A stretch of 64,000 bases of DNA from the NCBI GenBank assembly GCA_951799445.1, contig OX637292.1:6389296-6453295 (forward strand), in the 5' to 3' direction. Below the pieces are notes generated by a model that was given only the letters and a program-made list of their open reading frames with translations, did no database searches and was not told where the DNA came from. Positions 12,848-24,278 of this stretch are shown piece after piece; position 1 is the first letter of the stretch, and every line of letters starts with the position of its first letter. This DNA is from Pseudisothecium myosuroides. Its lineage: Eukaryota; Streptophyta; Bryopsida; Hypnales; Lembophyllaceae. The position numbers and the translations under genes were made by a program.

Positions 12848-14197
12848 TCAAATGGGGACAACTCTCTGCGTGGACAAGAATACTCCCAACTGTTGTCTCT
12901 TTCGTTGACCTTCAGTGTGATCGCAGTCAGCACCAACAGGCTCCTGTCCTTCATCAACGCTGGCAACGCCGTCGGGCTCTTGGAGCTGCTGCTCCTCGGC
13001 ATGGAAGACCTCCAACAGACGGTCAGTGTCTTCTTGGGACTCCTTCAATAAAAGGTTGTGCAAAATTGCATAGCAGGTCACTACGTCGGGCACGAATGCG
13101 ACGTCCAAGTCGGACTTGCCCTGCAGCTCTTTGAAGGAAAGCTTCAACAGGGAAAAAACATTCTCCACGACTCCACGTCCGTGACTCAACTTCTTATTGA
13201 ATAGGGCATCCGCAATGGAAACATTTCGCTGATCACGATTTGGGACCATCAACCATGGCAGGAGTGGGTATCTAGCGTCGCCTAAGAGGTATGGAGAGAA
13301 ACCATTGAAAGTCAAGTTGGAATCCCACAAAGTCTTCCGCTAGCCATGAATGTATAAAGTGGACCTCCGAAGCATTCGTGAATCATTTGTGGATCCTGGC
13401 ATGCCCACATATAGATCCAGAAATCGTTTGGAGCTATCCACAACTGCCTGACAGTTAATTGTGTACCCACTTTACTTGAAGTAGTAATAATCACAGGCTC
13501 CAAAACAGGGTTTAGCTATAGCAATGTGGGTACCGTCGATGGCGCCCAGCACACCTGGCAGACCGCACAGGTTCTGGAAATCAGCTGCGATACCACGAGT
13601 CCATTCTGCAGTGGGCCATGTGAGCTCCCCACACAAGGCCACATTGATTGCATGGACTACTTGACGAAGCATGATGGACACAGTGCTTCGACCTATAGCA
13701 AAGAGCTCACTACAGATGAAGAAACTTGCACCGTGACTAAGTTTGAAGAGAGTGCAAGCCAGTCGAACAATGACGGGGATTGCCAAACGGTACCTCGTGT
13801 TTCTTCTCCTCACAGTGGGCGCTAACATCTGAGCCAAAGAGAACACCGACCGTTTTGTCATGTGGAACATTTCCATCCATCGTCCGTCATCGTATTCTTA
13901 CATCAAGAAATGGGAAAACCACGTTGTTGATTTGGGTTTCACCCAGAAACCCAGATCCTCATCAATGCCTACTATAATACTGAAGAGTCGGAAGTGTTGC
14001 AGAGTCGCGCGGGTAGCCAAGTCCAATGTTGAAGGCGTTGTTTGCGACGATGTAATCTCAAGGCAATCGTCGTCGTAGTAGTCCAGTTCCACCACGGTCG
14101 ATGCCGACACAAACAATGCTTTGTGCGTGTTCAGCAGCATCAGTAATATTAACGATGCCATAGACATCATGGCCTCCGGATTATCCACGAAATCCAT
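12848..14197 (-). pseudogene. Harbinger DDE transposase with three in-frame stop codons
   Basis: PIF/Harbinger transposases (DDE_Tnp_4-type nucleases) cut and join the element ends. A single minus-strand frame runs from ATG at 14197 to the stop at 12848-12850 (449 codons). It is interrupted by TAA at 13898-13900, TAA at 13472-13474 and TAG at 13340-13342, without frameshift. The catalytic triad is visible: first Asp in GAIDGTHIAI (13535-13537), second Asp in GMPGSTNDSRML (13382-13384), Glu in GRGVVENVFSLLK (13163-13165). An N-terminal helical region lies around 13640-13880. All three stops are one C-to-T change from CAA or CAG. ORF1 faces it from the other strand. An upstream GTG-started extension to 14281 exists but looks untranslated. 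Confidence 0.9.
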
Positions 14198-15032
14198 GAC
14201 CTCAACCTGTAGGATGTGGTTGTGAAGCCTGCACAAGTGTACGAGAACAACGCATGAGGGCACGAAGGGCAACGCAGTCACCTAAAGCGCAGCCGAGGAG
14301 CATGTACTCAGATCTCCTAGGCTACAAAAATGGTGAAAGGTAAACCGCCATGACGGAACTGTCAAGCAGCAGGAACAACAATTTTCGCCTCGTACCCTAA
14401 ACCCTAATTCTAGCAGCGGACACGCTTGCCGTCAATCAAGTGACCTCTACCTTGAAAGTAGTGAGAGGTTTTCATGTAAACGTACCTAATGATTCTCACC
14501 CGCCGTCTGCTGGGGCCAGCTGCAACTCCAGAAGCCGAAATGTAGCATACGCTGACGACAAAGTTGGCCGCCCGTTGAATGCTACACTTCACCTTCTCAC
14601 CGGCGACTCTACGTAGAAGCCAACGAAGACAGTCCTTCATTGAAGTAGGAAGAACTCCGCTTCAAAATCACTCCACTCAGAAATCACCAACGCTGCGAGC
14701 TCTTTCATTCAAGTGGGTACGCCATAACTTCCTCTGTCAATGCTTGGACGTCCGCGGTACTCGTGACAAAGATACGACACCCCCTGTCGCACAATCTGTC
14801 CTATTTGTGATATAGTCGTAGCACCTCTACAAAGGTGTGACACCGCATCATTTTCAGTCGCTACGGGCACTGTAGATTTTTTCGGAAGAGCGCCTTGTCT
14901 GAATAGTCCGGCCGCATTTGTCCTCCATAGTAACGACGTCAGCGTCGGGCTTCTAGCAGTGCACCGCGGACGGCAGCTTGCGTTCCAGTCGCTGCTCGTT
15001 GACTGCCTTACGTCCCTAACTCCCATCAGGCC

Positions 15033-15054
15033 TAACGCCAAGTGCGAAACAGCC
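15033..15054 (-). repeat. Subterminal inverted repeat of the Harbinger element, right arm
   Basis: Reverse complement of the left arm at 9529-9550 (GTTTCGCACTTGGCG core). It lies about 155 bp from the right end, almost the same distance as the left arm from its own end. Confidence 0.75.
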
Positions 15055-15211
15055 ATAAAGCAACTAAACTTAGGATGAATAGTGATTTCAAGAGTCAATT
15101 CTTGACACGCGAGGATTGAATGTTCAAGAGAATCTTAGGAAGGGCCTGTAGCACTTTTCATCCAGTTTGAAGAGCAAGGGACCCAGTGCGTTAACTAGTG
15201 GGAATGCTCTA

Positions 15212-15624
15212 AGGTAGGAGGCTCTAAAATTACACGGACATTAAGAACCACCCCTATAAATAGCTGTGAAATGGACATGACTACATGAGGTGGTTCTAAA
15301 ATTGACCTCTAAGGTAGGAGGTCCATAAAGCAACCATCTAAGCGCTAAAACTGAATTTTGGGAAGGTAAAACATCTTAAAATATTTTTCAGTAAATTTTC
15401 TTTGAAAGACAAGTGGAATTGACATCTAACCCAAGTCGTTTCATATTTTTTGGACCTTTGTGGAATTAGTTACAAATTTTTGAAGTTGGAGAAAAGTGGT
15501 CATTTGTGGTCATCAAAAGCGACCACCTCCTGAAATGTGCATAGTGGGTACATTGAATAAAACAAAATGTACCTTTGAGTCATGTTTGCTTTTAATGCCC
15601 AATTGGAGTTTGAGCCTCCTACCT
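15212..15624. mobile_element. AGGTAG-type MITE with TA target duplication
   Basis: The ends AGGTAGGAGGCTC and GAGCCTCCTACCT are exact inverted repeats, flanked by TA on both sides (15210-15211 and 15625-15626). 413 bp, no coding capacity. The Harbinger element sits immediately to its left. A further GAGCCTCCTACCTTA copy at about 15936-15950 may be the end of another, broken member. Confidence 0.75.
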
Positions 15625-16186
15625 TATAGTCATTGAATGAATTAATAAAAAAAAACATTATTAATTGTAAGAGCCAATCATTCTCTTTGCTTTCCCCATC
15701 TTTCTTTAGAGTTGCAAGTGAACGGTTAATGGAAGACCTAGGGTCATAAGTAAGGACCTATGATCCAATTTGTTTGGAAATTCATAAGTAATTCAATAAT
15801 GCTTCGAAAAATATGAAACCACTTGTATTAGATTCCTTATTTATTTCTTTTCATCTGAAAAATGAGCTAAAAAATATTCCCATCCAAAGAAATACATGAA
15901 AAAAACGGAGCAGCCTTTAGAAGAGTGGTTTCTGAGCCTCCTACCTTACTTTGCTAGAAATGATAGGATTTCTGGACTACCGGACGTGAAGGTTAGATTA
16001 GGCAAAAATGAAGTCATTTTTGTAAAAAAGTGTCACATGTCATCTTGTGAATGGTATGAAGTGACGTATATCCCTGAGAATTTTGTTATAGAAATTCAAT
16101 TTCAACACTTGTGCGTACTGAATCAAACCTACACATATGGTAATAGGTGCATTCTTCATGTCTACGGTAAAATTGAAAGCCATCTA

Positions 16187-16544
16187 AGGTAGAAACACCC
16201 AAAAACGTTAAAATAAACAAATAAGCATAGTTGGAGGTACCTTTTTCTTAAAATAATATTTTTGTAATATTAACAATTAAAAATCATGAATTTAAAAAAA
16301 AATAGATTTTTTGGATGTAGTATGTAATTTCGATAATTTTTCAAAGTTGCAACTCCCTAGACCACTCAAACTATCCTATAAGATGGACTTGAAACCAAAC
16401 CTTGACAAAATCACCTTTCAACCAATAACAACTAAGTAAGGGGACAATTTTATGACACTTTTCAAGGATATTTTAATAGGGATACTTTAAGGGGAATCTA
16501 GTGTGCATGAATGGAAATATAGGCACTTTTGGGTGTTTCTATTT
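16187..16544. mobile_element. AGGTAG-type MITE, second copy
   Basis: The left end AGGTAGAAACACCCAAAA pairs with the right end TTTTGGGTGTTTCTATTT (two mismatches at the tip). Flanks are TA (16185-16186 and 16545-16546). 358 bp, AT-rich, non-coding. Confidence 0.7.
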
Positions 16545-16546
16545 TA

Positions 16547-18347
16547 GTGGCTATTTTTTGGCCACAACATCCTTCCCCAGATTAAACAAATGATAATGTT
16601 GGGCTCAAGTTACTATGAAAATCAGTCTTTTGGGTACTATGTAAGCATTTGATTAAAAAAAATAAGAACACTTGGAGGTCAAATTACTGTATTAGACTTC
16701 CCTTTTTTATATGAAATTTCACAGATGAATATTTGTACTTCTATCCTATATAGAAGGATTCTTTATCATCCATCGGATACTTAGTGTTCGCGGCGTCATT
16801 CAAGGATTAAATGAAAACTAAGGAAACTCAATCCAAATTTTTTTGAAGTGTAAATAACACTATTTTTAAGGTATATCCATCCATAATCATCATTGCCCCA
16901 AATGCAACACCTACATTTAAACGAAAGTATAATATTGAAATTTTAGATATTGAGAATACAAGATGTGTACAATCAAAAGATGATAGCCTAGAAGAGTCTA
17001 TTGTCAATTTTTATTACACCTACAAACAATACTTGAAAATTCATAACTCGTTCATACAATGTCCAAATAATCCATGCTAAAGTGCACTGAAATCATTTTT
17101 CACTTACTACTAAGATTCAATAAAAATAATTTATATTTTACAATACTAAAGATGCTTAGTTGCAATTAGTATTGTTTTTAGGAGCACATACTTTAACCTT
17201 CAAAAGTCCTGCCTTCTACTTGGTGGATTCCAGCAAAGGATTTCACAAACTTCCTATAAGAGCTACATCAAATGGATGAAATACATCCAAATATATTGAG
17301 AAAGCAAATTTTGTATATTCTCTTGCAATGTGACTAGTGTGGTCATCTGGTGTTTCATGATTTTTTTGCAAGGTCCTAAATTAGTTAATGTAGGAATGGA
17401 CAAAGAAATAGAATATGCAAAAGGAAGATCTTTCTAGTCCATAATTTATTTTGTCCATAAAAAGCTCCAAACCTTCTGTGCATTTCTCTTTCTACAAGGG
17501 ATTTTAAGGGGTTAATTCCTAAAGGTACATTTATACCAAGGGGATATAACTTATCCTACAAGGGTTAAAATAATTTGTAGCAGTATATAGAATTGAGACA
17601 TCTTTAAGTAGTAAAGAGTAAATAATTATAGTTCAGAGTTCACTCCAAGTGGCACAAATTGATCATCTAACTTTAAACCCCAAAGGCTCCTAAAATTCAT
17701 ATTCCAAATTATGAAAAGAATCCTTCTAAAATTTTTTTGTCCACATAACTTTTCATTCATCCTTAAGCAATATTAAAAACTTTGAGAGTGAGCCTTCCTT
17801 CATGATAGTAATGTCATAGCACTTAAGAACTAGAAAATATTTCACTTACATACATTCTTTTCCTAAGGAGAGCATCACTCCTTATTAAATACTGTTATGA
17901 AGGTAGAATACACAGCCTTAGGTTTAATGTCAATTCAAGAAAATAATAAAAATTTCATCAACATTAGCCTTCTTCAATCTAAAACATCTTGATATGATGA
18001 TTTCGCCTGATTTTGACCCCAAATGTGTTGAAAATATAGGAAATTTAGGAAAATTTAGAAGATGCTGACTTGAAATCAGGTGGTGATTTATAATGGAACC
18101 AATACCACGGAGAACTCATGCTTAGCAAAACATGAGATTTACAGGGAGTGTGCAATTACAGAGGATCTATTTGTTGAACAACTGGATGAAGAATGACGAA
18201 TGAAGAACTGCATGTCATGACTACTATGATAGTAACGAATGAAGAACTGGACGCAGTTCATCCATCCAGGTGCTTAACAGGCCCTCGGCCAACATGGTGA
18301 GCTAGCGCCAGAGCTTTCACAAGCCCAGCTGCACTCTCACCATCGCC
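16547..18347. other. Intergenic, AT-rich
   Basis: No gene recognised. Composition is AT-rich with many short homopolymers. The last 150 bases become GC-richer and should contain the promoter and 5' UTR of the LHC-like gene. Confidence 0.5.
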
Positions 18348-19970
18348 ATGGCGTTGCTGCTATCCTCCGTCTCCGGGTCTTCTTCACACCTCAGACGCGC
18401 TACTCTCGGTAATCTCTTTCATTGCTTCGTTTTCCTCATCTCCAACCGGCGAAAAACGAGCCTGATATGACGTGAATTGACCAAGACACCAGAATTCTGT
18501 GTCTGAATTCAAGGAGACGAAGAGGAGGAGCATTGCACTAGATTTTACTCTTTTTTTTATTGATTCATTGTGAATTTTGTAGCCGTTTCTTGACATTGCG
18601 CTCTTTTTGGTTGTACAGGACCTGTTGCACAGCGGCATGTGAGTTCCAGTTATATCGCGGTAGATTCAGTCGCTTCTAGTAGCGGAAGATTGCATCAGGG
18701 AGAAGCTTGCCTGGCGTCCAGTGCTTCCTGTCAAATTTTCGGTAGCAGTGAATTAGGTGACTATACCTTCCTTTCCCTTCCACCAAGGATTTCTTTTGCA
18801 TTTGATGCGTGTGAATGAACCCTGAGCAGCACGAGGAGGCTTGTCGCTTCGTATTGATATATTTCCAGAATTCGCTTTGCGTTATTGGACTGTGTGGCAG
18901 CGAGGGGACACGAAGGTCGCGTTTTTAGGTTTTTACTTAATCGTCAGCGTGTTTTCATGAAATTTGAGTGTCATTACAACTCCTTAATTTGACATTTTTG
19001 AGAAATTTCGTTTTGACATAAGAATGAGCACCGAATTGTAGCTAATGTTGAAACATACACGCACATTGACCAAATCATCAGTCCAAAGTAGGTTATCAAA
19101 AATTGGTTCCCCTTTTAATTTGTATTTCTCTTAAATTAAAATGTCGGATTCAAGCTTAATTAGATGTTCCTTCTTTACAAATGTGGAATTATGCTTTTCA
19201 CGCATTTTTCACGTTGAAAAATTATGATTGGATAAAACTACATGAATTTATGAAGAGATTTGGACAAAGCGTCATGAGGTTTTTGTTAAGTGATGTTTAC
19301 TAATGCTCTAGGAAATGAGCTTTTGAAAATGATGATTTCTCATTTGAATTCTCATTTTTTTGTAATCTGACAATCGTTGTTGATGAGTAGATGATAAGCA
19401 AGGGCCTCATTCTTAAAGATTGGTTGGAATTGTCATTGAGGACTACGAAATTTCTAGTTTTATGCATTGGAAATTCCAGAAGGAACTCCTCGGGCGCTTG
19501 ATGGTTACAAGCCATTGCCTATTTGTCTACTTGATTATTTGAAGGTTCACACATTGCAGTATCATGGAAATCATCTTCATTAGCTTCGCGTAAACAAGCA
19601 CGGCGGGTGCATACCGTGAGGATTCGGTGCGAGCAAACCACAGAGGGTGGTAATAGAAGGAGCTTGAACACCTGGATTGGACGCCTTGCCATGCTAGGTT
19701 TTGCTGCTGTAATTGGCGTTGAGGTCTCTACCGGGAAGGGAGTGCTTGCGGTGCGCTTTTCAAACCAATCCCAGTTCGATTCAAACATATAATTCCTCTT
19801 ACTAACCCTAGTTCCAGATATTGATGCAGATGCTAACTAGCACGATTGTTCTGATTTTGTTGCAGAGTGCTGGTCTTCCGCTTCTAGTACCCACTCCTGT
19901 GTTGTTTTTCATCGCCCTGGCGGGGTTGGTGACGGCTTTTGGAGTTTTCCGATCATCGGACGGGGATTGA
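18348..19970 (+). CDS. LHC-like two-helix chloroplast protein (SEP/LIL type)
   Basis: Extended LHC superfamily; such stress-enhanced or light-harvesting-like proteins bind or protect pigments in thylakoids. Exons 18348-18408, 18619-18756, 19584-19750 and 19866-19970 join in phase with GT-AG introns to give 156 residues. Seen: a Ser-rich N-terminus like a plastid transit peptide; an LHC-type helix with the motif GRLAMLGFAAVIGVEVSTGKG (about 101-121), where Arg and Glu are the usual chlorophyll or ion-pair positions; then a second hydrophobic helix LVPTPVLFFIALAGLVTAFG (about 129-148). Two helices and this length fit SEP1/SEP2-like proteins better than one-helix OHPs or three-helix ELIPs, but I cannot name the exact orthologue. 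It is convergent with ARV1. Confidence 0.82.
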
Positions 19971-21926
19971 ACACTCTTGCAGTGTCGTTGCACGAGAGGT
20001 TAGATCTTTTAGAATTTATTTTCCTTAAAACTTGAAATTTGCATCAATTTTTGTATTTTTTTCATGGTCAGTCTGTGACACGAAGTAAATTGGCTTCTTT
20101 CGAAATTTGAGTGAAGTTGCTGAAGACTGCTTTGTTCTTGAATGACTGGGGAATGCTCTTATCGTATTTTGTTGCACGTATGGATTGAAAGGTTACACAA
20201 GCGGATATCGCAGCCATTTATTTAGCAAAAGGTGACTTTTGTGACCGATGTCTGCTCATCTATCATATTGTATCTCTGCATCACTACCCCTGCACTCAAT
20301 TTGACGATGATTAATACAACCACCCGGTTCTTGAAGGATCATCTTCTTTCGTTCTGGATAGAAACTAGGATTGAGGGGTTATCTTACATGGAGAGCTTGG
20401 AGAATGCCAGGGCTCCACAATGAATAATGACTGAAGAACCATACGGTTTGCTAGACTGAAATCAACTGCGTATAAAGGAACCTCTTCACCCACCTCATCC
20501 AGGCAGTGATATTACCTGGGCACGACAGAGGTGCGACCTGCTCCTCGAGCATCTGACTCTCGGATGACAACACGTGCCTGATAAGCCTACCATGACGCGT
20601 TGCTTAAAGTTTTGCACATTATTCTATAATAATTTTTGTTTAGTAAACTGAATCCATTTTATAATTTCTGCATATTTTTCCTTGTGTCTTTGTACACATA
20701 TATTATTTACAATAAGAATTTAGTTGGACAAATTGCTATCCTCAAAAACTTTGCTGATCATCCAAGACTTCGGACCTCTTAGGGAGATAGGATGAGAGTA
20801 AACTTTCCTATTGGTGTTAGGTAAGTGGATACATCTATTTGCAATCTTATCTAAAAGAGACTCTTCTTAGGTAGCCTAAGACAATTATAAATTTTGTGAT
20901 TTGAAATTTATATTCACTAAGACAAATTCAAGAAAAGGTCATTTTTATGGCTTAAAATTAGATTCAAAGAAAGGAGTGTAAATTGCCAAAATGCACTACA
21001 TGGTGATCCATACTTTGGAAATCAAAATTTCACTAAAAATATTGCTATCATCATTCACTAAGTTTTTGGTGCTCATACTTGTATATCACTACTCCTAATG
21101 AGTCCAAAAAAATTTGGATGAAAAATGGTTGTTCTCCATCCCTTGCAAGGCATTCCATTTGTCGAAAGGACAATTTTGTGTCCCTACTGACAATACAAGG
21201 TTAAGGTAAGTGGACACCTTGTTCCAATCTTTGTTCAAAAGTGACCCTTCTAGATTCTTGCTTAACCCTGTAACGCTACAAACAACTCAAAAATTATCCA
21301 CTGAATGATTTCCAAGGTTATGTAGAAACAAGGAATGCATCTATTCATCCAATCAAAGGACAATTGATTTTGGGGACAGGCCCATCATTTCAAAATTAAA
21401 ATCAATTTTGAACATGAAACATGCAGCCTCAAATGCACACAAACAATTGTTAGTCTACTAACCAATTAAACAGTATGCTAACTCAAAACAATGGTGCAAA
21501 GATGTACGTGAATGTGAGCATCTGCCTTTGCACTGCACTAATTCAGTCGTGAATAATACCACATCAAGTATTTGCAAATTCCTATATTTTGATAATATTC
21601 CAAGAACATTGAAATTTGCACACCTCATAACCTTCTTTGGTGGTTGTGAGAACTCATATGACCCCACTGTAGATGTCAGCTTAAAAAATAATCAAAAGTC
21701 TGATGTTCACTAAGAGAGCATGCCTGGCACTTAGTGAGTGGTCAGCACTTGTCTTCTTCTCGTAGCTGTTGGTACCTCCTACCTCTCAGATGGATTGTGG
21801 AAGCAAAGAATCTGGATTTCAATAACAAGGGTGTCGAGGCAGCTCCTTAAGAATGTTACGCAGCTCTCACGAAAACTGTTGCGCTTGTAAGAAATACACA
21901 AGACCGTTGAGAATTTTATTTACAAG
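19971..21926. other. Intergenic between convergent genes
   Basis: 3' flanks of the LHC-like gene and ARV1. A diverged direct repeat of about 380-bp spacing is hinted at by GGTAAGTGGA near 20821 and 21205, each followed by similar words. No gene seen. Confidence 0.45.
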
Positions 21927-24278
21927 CTATAGAACCAGGTCTATCAAAGACCAGCATAGTGCTCTGAATAGAGCACCTGCAGCTGTGGCAGAAGCAGCAA
22001 TCGGTATGCTGGTGTTCAACATCACTGAGAATGAAGAGAACAGACGAGGAATTAGGAAGCCATAAAATTCAAAAGCAAAATACAGGAACACTGTCGAGAG
22101 GAGCCCTAGTCTCATAGTAAGCATCAAATGGCATGATGAGAATGTCTAAATAGGAAAGAATTCGCTACAATGGTTGAAATCCTAGTATTAATGACAGTAC
22201 TTCCTGACAGCAGTTGTGGACGGGAAGATCTCAAGAGACCGCTGTACCTTTTAAAGCCACGGTGTTTGAAGACAACACAAGCATGTCAATGATGAGTGCC
22301 ATTAGAGGTGAAAACTCCCAAACCTGCCATTCATTTAGAATCAACTGAGGCAGTAGATTGAGAATATACAATACAACTAAAAGCTATAAGAACAAAAAAC
22401 TCCAAATCTCCACAACGCATCACTGGGGGCATGCCTTACCATCATTGCAAACACGAACACCTTGAAATAGCTAGAAAGCACAACCGCCATAAGCAAATCT
22501 GTCCACCTGGAGCCATCCGTGAAAGTCAGTTGCAAATTCATGGTAATGAGACCAGACTTAGAAAAGAAGAGTTCGAGACATTATAGTTAGGTAATTCACT
22601 TACTTGGACTTGGCATAAGGACCGATATTTGGTAGGACATGTGTCAATGCAACCACCGTAACTAAGAAGACAATGTTGACCAATCCAACTTTGAACACGA
22701 CCTGCTCAGAAAATGCGCACCAGCAGAGGTTTAAGTGACTATGCATTGACACTTCAAAATTCAGGATTACAGAGTCTGAAAGATGCACATTTAATCCAAT
22801 TGTAGTGTAACCTCTCACAAAGGTGTTTAATTTACATCAACTTTATGATTAAAAGCATTTGTACACACATTGACATAAGTGATGGACATTCAGACTCACC
22901 TTCCCTGCAGTAGAGAGGAATAAAGAAAGGCTTTCCCATCGAACGATATCTGCCTTCCCTACACCTCGTAAACAGATTTTACCTGCGAAACCATGACAAC
23001 ATTCACACCCAGTTATTTCAGTCCATAAAGACATGACTGACGACGTAAGGTAGGAAAACCTTAAACTCAATTGCACTGAACATAGTCTCTATTATTAGAA
23101 TGGTCCAATTTTCAAATGTACTTGTTACCAAACAAAGATAATCCAATGTAAAGAATTATTTTGATAGGTTTATGAGGGTCAAGCTCTTTTGATAGATGAC
23201 CTACGATTCCCACTTGATCAGGTGTTCACACGGTGTCCAACCTCAAAATCAATATGTACTCATTGGTCAAGATTTAAGGTAATAGAAGTAGGTTCTCCTA
23301 CCGTATTCAGAAGATGATTTGCACAGTTCAACTGAAAATTCACAAACCGCAAGTATTACCAATCTTGAATTCATTAGAACTGAGCGATTATATACTGAAC
23401 AATGCAAGCACCGCGTTTCAACAACGGGCACCAATGAGTTTGGGATGGTGTCATACATGAGTCTAGAAGTAGAACAAGGAGGCTCGTCTTCCATACGAAC
23501 TCCTGCCAATGAGGGTGATATATTCAGATGACATCACAAACAGTAGAACGTGAACTGATCACGACCATTATCCCTAAACCCTAAAGCTGCAAGCTGCAAG
23601 CAACCTATAACTATCATAACTCGGTAATTGACCGCAATATGAGGAGCAAAATTCAGAGGGGTACCAGCATGTTCAGCTTGTGAAGGAGCGGGTAATTGAA
23701 AAAGATGTGTCGATACGCTTCTGGCTTGTGAAGAATCAAGTCAATCACCACGATCTGTGGCAACACAATCCTGTAATCAAATCACCTCCTTTTCAAAAAA
23801 AGCCAACACAAACAAAAATCCGCCTATCAAGATATCAATTCTCACAAGAAGAAATCTGAACCCTAAACCCTAAACCCTTGTAACCCTTGTACATGAATTG
23901 ACTGGGGGCAAGAAGGAGGGATCGGGTGAGTACCATCATCTCACACTCCACGTACTCATCAGCTGCGTATCCGCATTGAGCCTGCAAACAAATAAGGCGC
24001 AAACTTCTATCAGCCATTGAATTGCTACAAATTTCAAAAAAGAATTGCATCATGAATGAGAAGGTTGAATTCACATTAAGAGAGGTCCTTGGGATTGTCA
24101 AATGAGCAATCCAGTAAGAGAAAAAGGGAACCCTAATTCTGAAAGAAAGAGAAAGAGGTGGCTATACGCATTCCGAGAGGCGGATGTTGCCAGGAGAGTA
24201 CTCCACATACACAGCAGCCACTGGGGTCCCACAATGGACGCATCGCATGGCAGCGTCCTCCGTGCCCGCTTTCCCCAT
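21927..24278 (-). CDS. ARV1: ARV1 family protein (ER sterol homeostasis), 9 exons
   Basis: ARV1 is an ER membrane protein needed for normal sterol distribution and GPI-anchor synthesis in yeast; plants have homologues. Exons on minus: 24168-24278, 23934-23981, 23665-23754, 23457-23502, 22900-22982, 22604-22701, 22440-22506, 22248-22323, 21927-22024. All junctions are GT-AG and in phase, giving 238 residues. Seen: the ARV1 homology domain with a zinc-binding pattern, CVHCG (13-17), VEYSPGNIRLSEC (25-37), CGYAADEYVECEMM (40-53), then VVIDLILHKPEAYRHIFFN (55-73); after it several membrane segments (about 86-100, 128-155, 160-182 and 188-232), with the family's LSSY and SSNTVAL blocks. The last exon start was chosen from the strong pyrimidine tract before 22024 and from family similarity. 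Intron 2 and intron 3 contain telo-box repeats. Confidence 0.92.
23859..23877 (-). promoter_or_regulatory. Telo-box repeat in ARV1 intron 2
   Basis: AACCCTAAACCCTAAACCC on the plus strand. Another copy, CCCTAAACCCTAAA, is in intron 3 at 23572-23585. In plants such interstitial telomere-like motifs near the 5' ends of housekeeping genes act with other elements to raise expression in dividing cells. The role here is inferred. Confidence 0.55.

Larger units (their letters stand above)
9377..15209. mobile_element. Complete PIF/Harbinger DNA transposon (5.8 kb)
   Basis: The ends are inverted repeats: GAGCATTCCCACCAGT at 9377 and its counterpart (one mismatch, C/T) ending at 15209. Both sides are flanked by TAA (9374-9376 and 15210-15212), the 3-bp TWA target duplication expected for PIF/Harbinger. 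The element holds the two genes of this superfamily tail to tail: a Myb/SANT-like ORF1 on plus and a DDE transposase on minus. It is GC-richer than the surrounding DNA. The flanks 9400-10645 and 14198-15190 and the centre 11873-12847 show no further gene. Both ORFs carry point stop codons but no large deletion, so the insertion is probably fairly recent and no longer autonomous. Confidence 0.93.

Noticed and set aside
14385..14405. ACCCTAAACCCTAA inside the Harbinger element as a telo-box regulator
   Set aside because: It is in a transposon arm and not near a working gene start, so a regulatory reading is unsupported.
15896..16192. 98-codon open frame between two MITEs
   Set aside because: Runs into the flank of the MITE at 16187, and the composition looks like random AT-rich sequence. 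No domain seen.
23267..23531. Overlapping frames on both strands in ARV1 intron 3 to intron 4
   Set aside because: Only the 46-bp exon at 23457-23502 fits the ARV1 reading frame and family pattern; the rest is intron.
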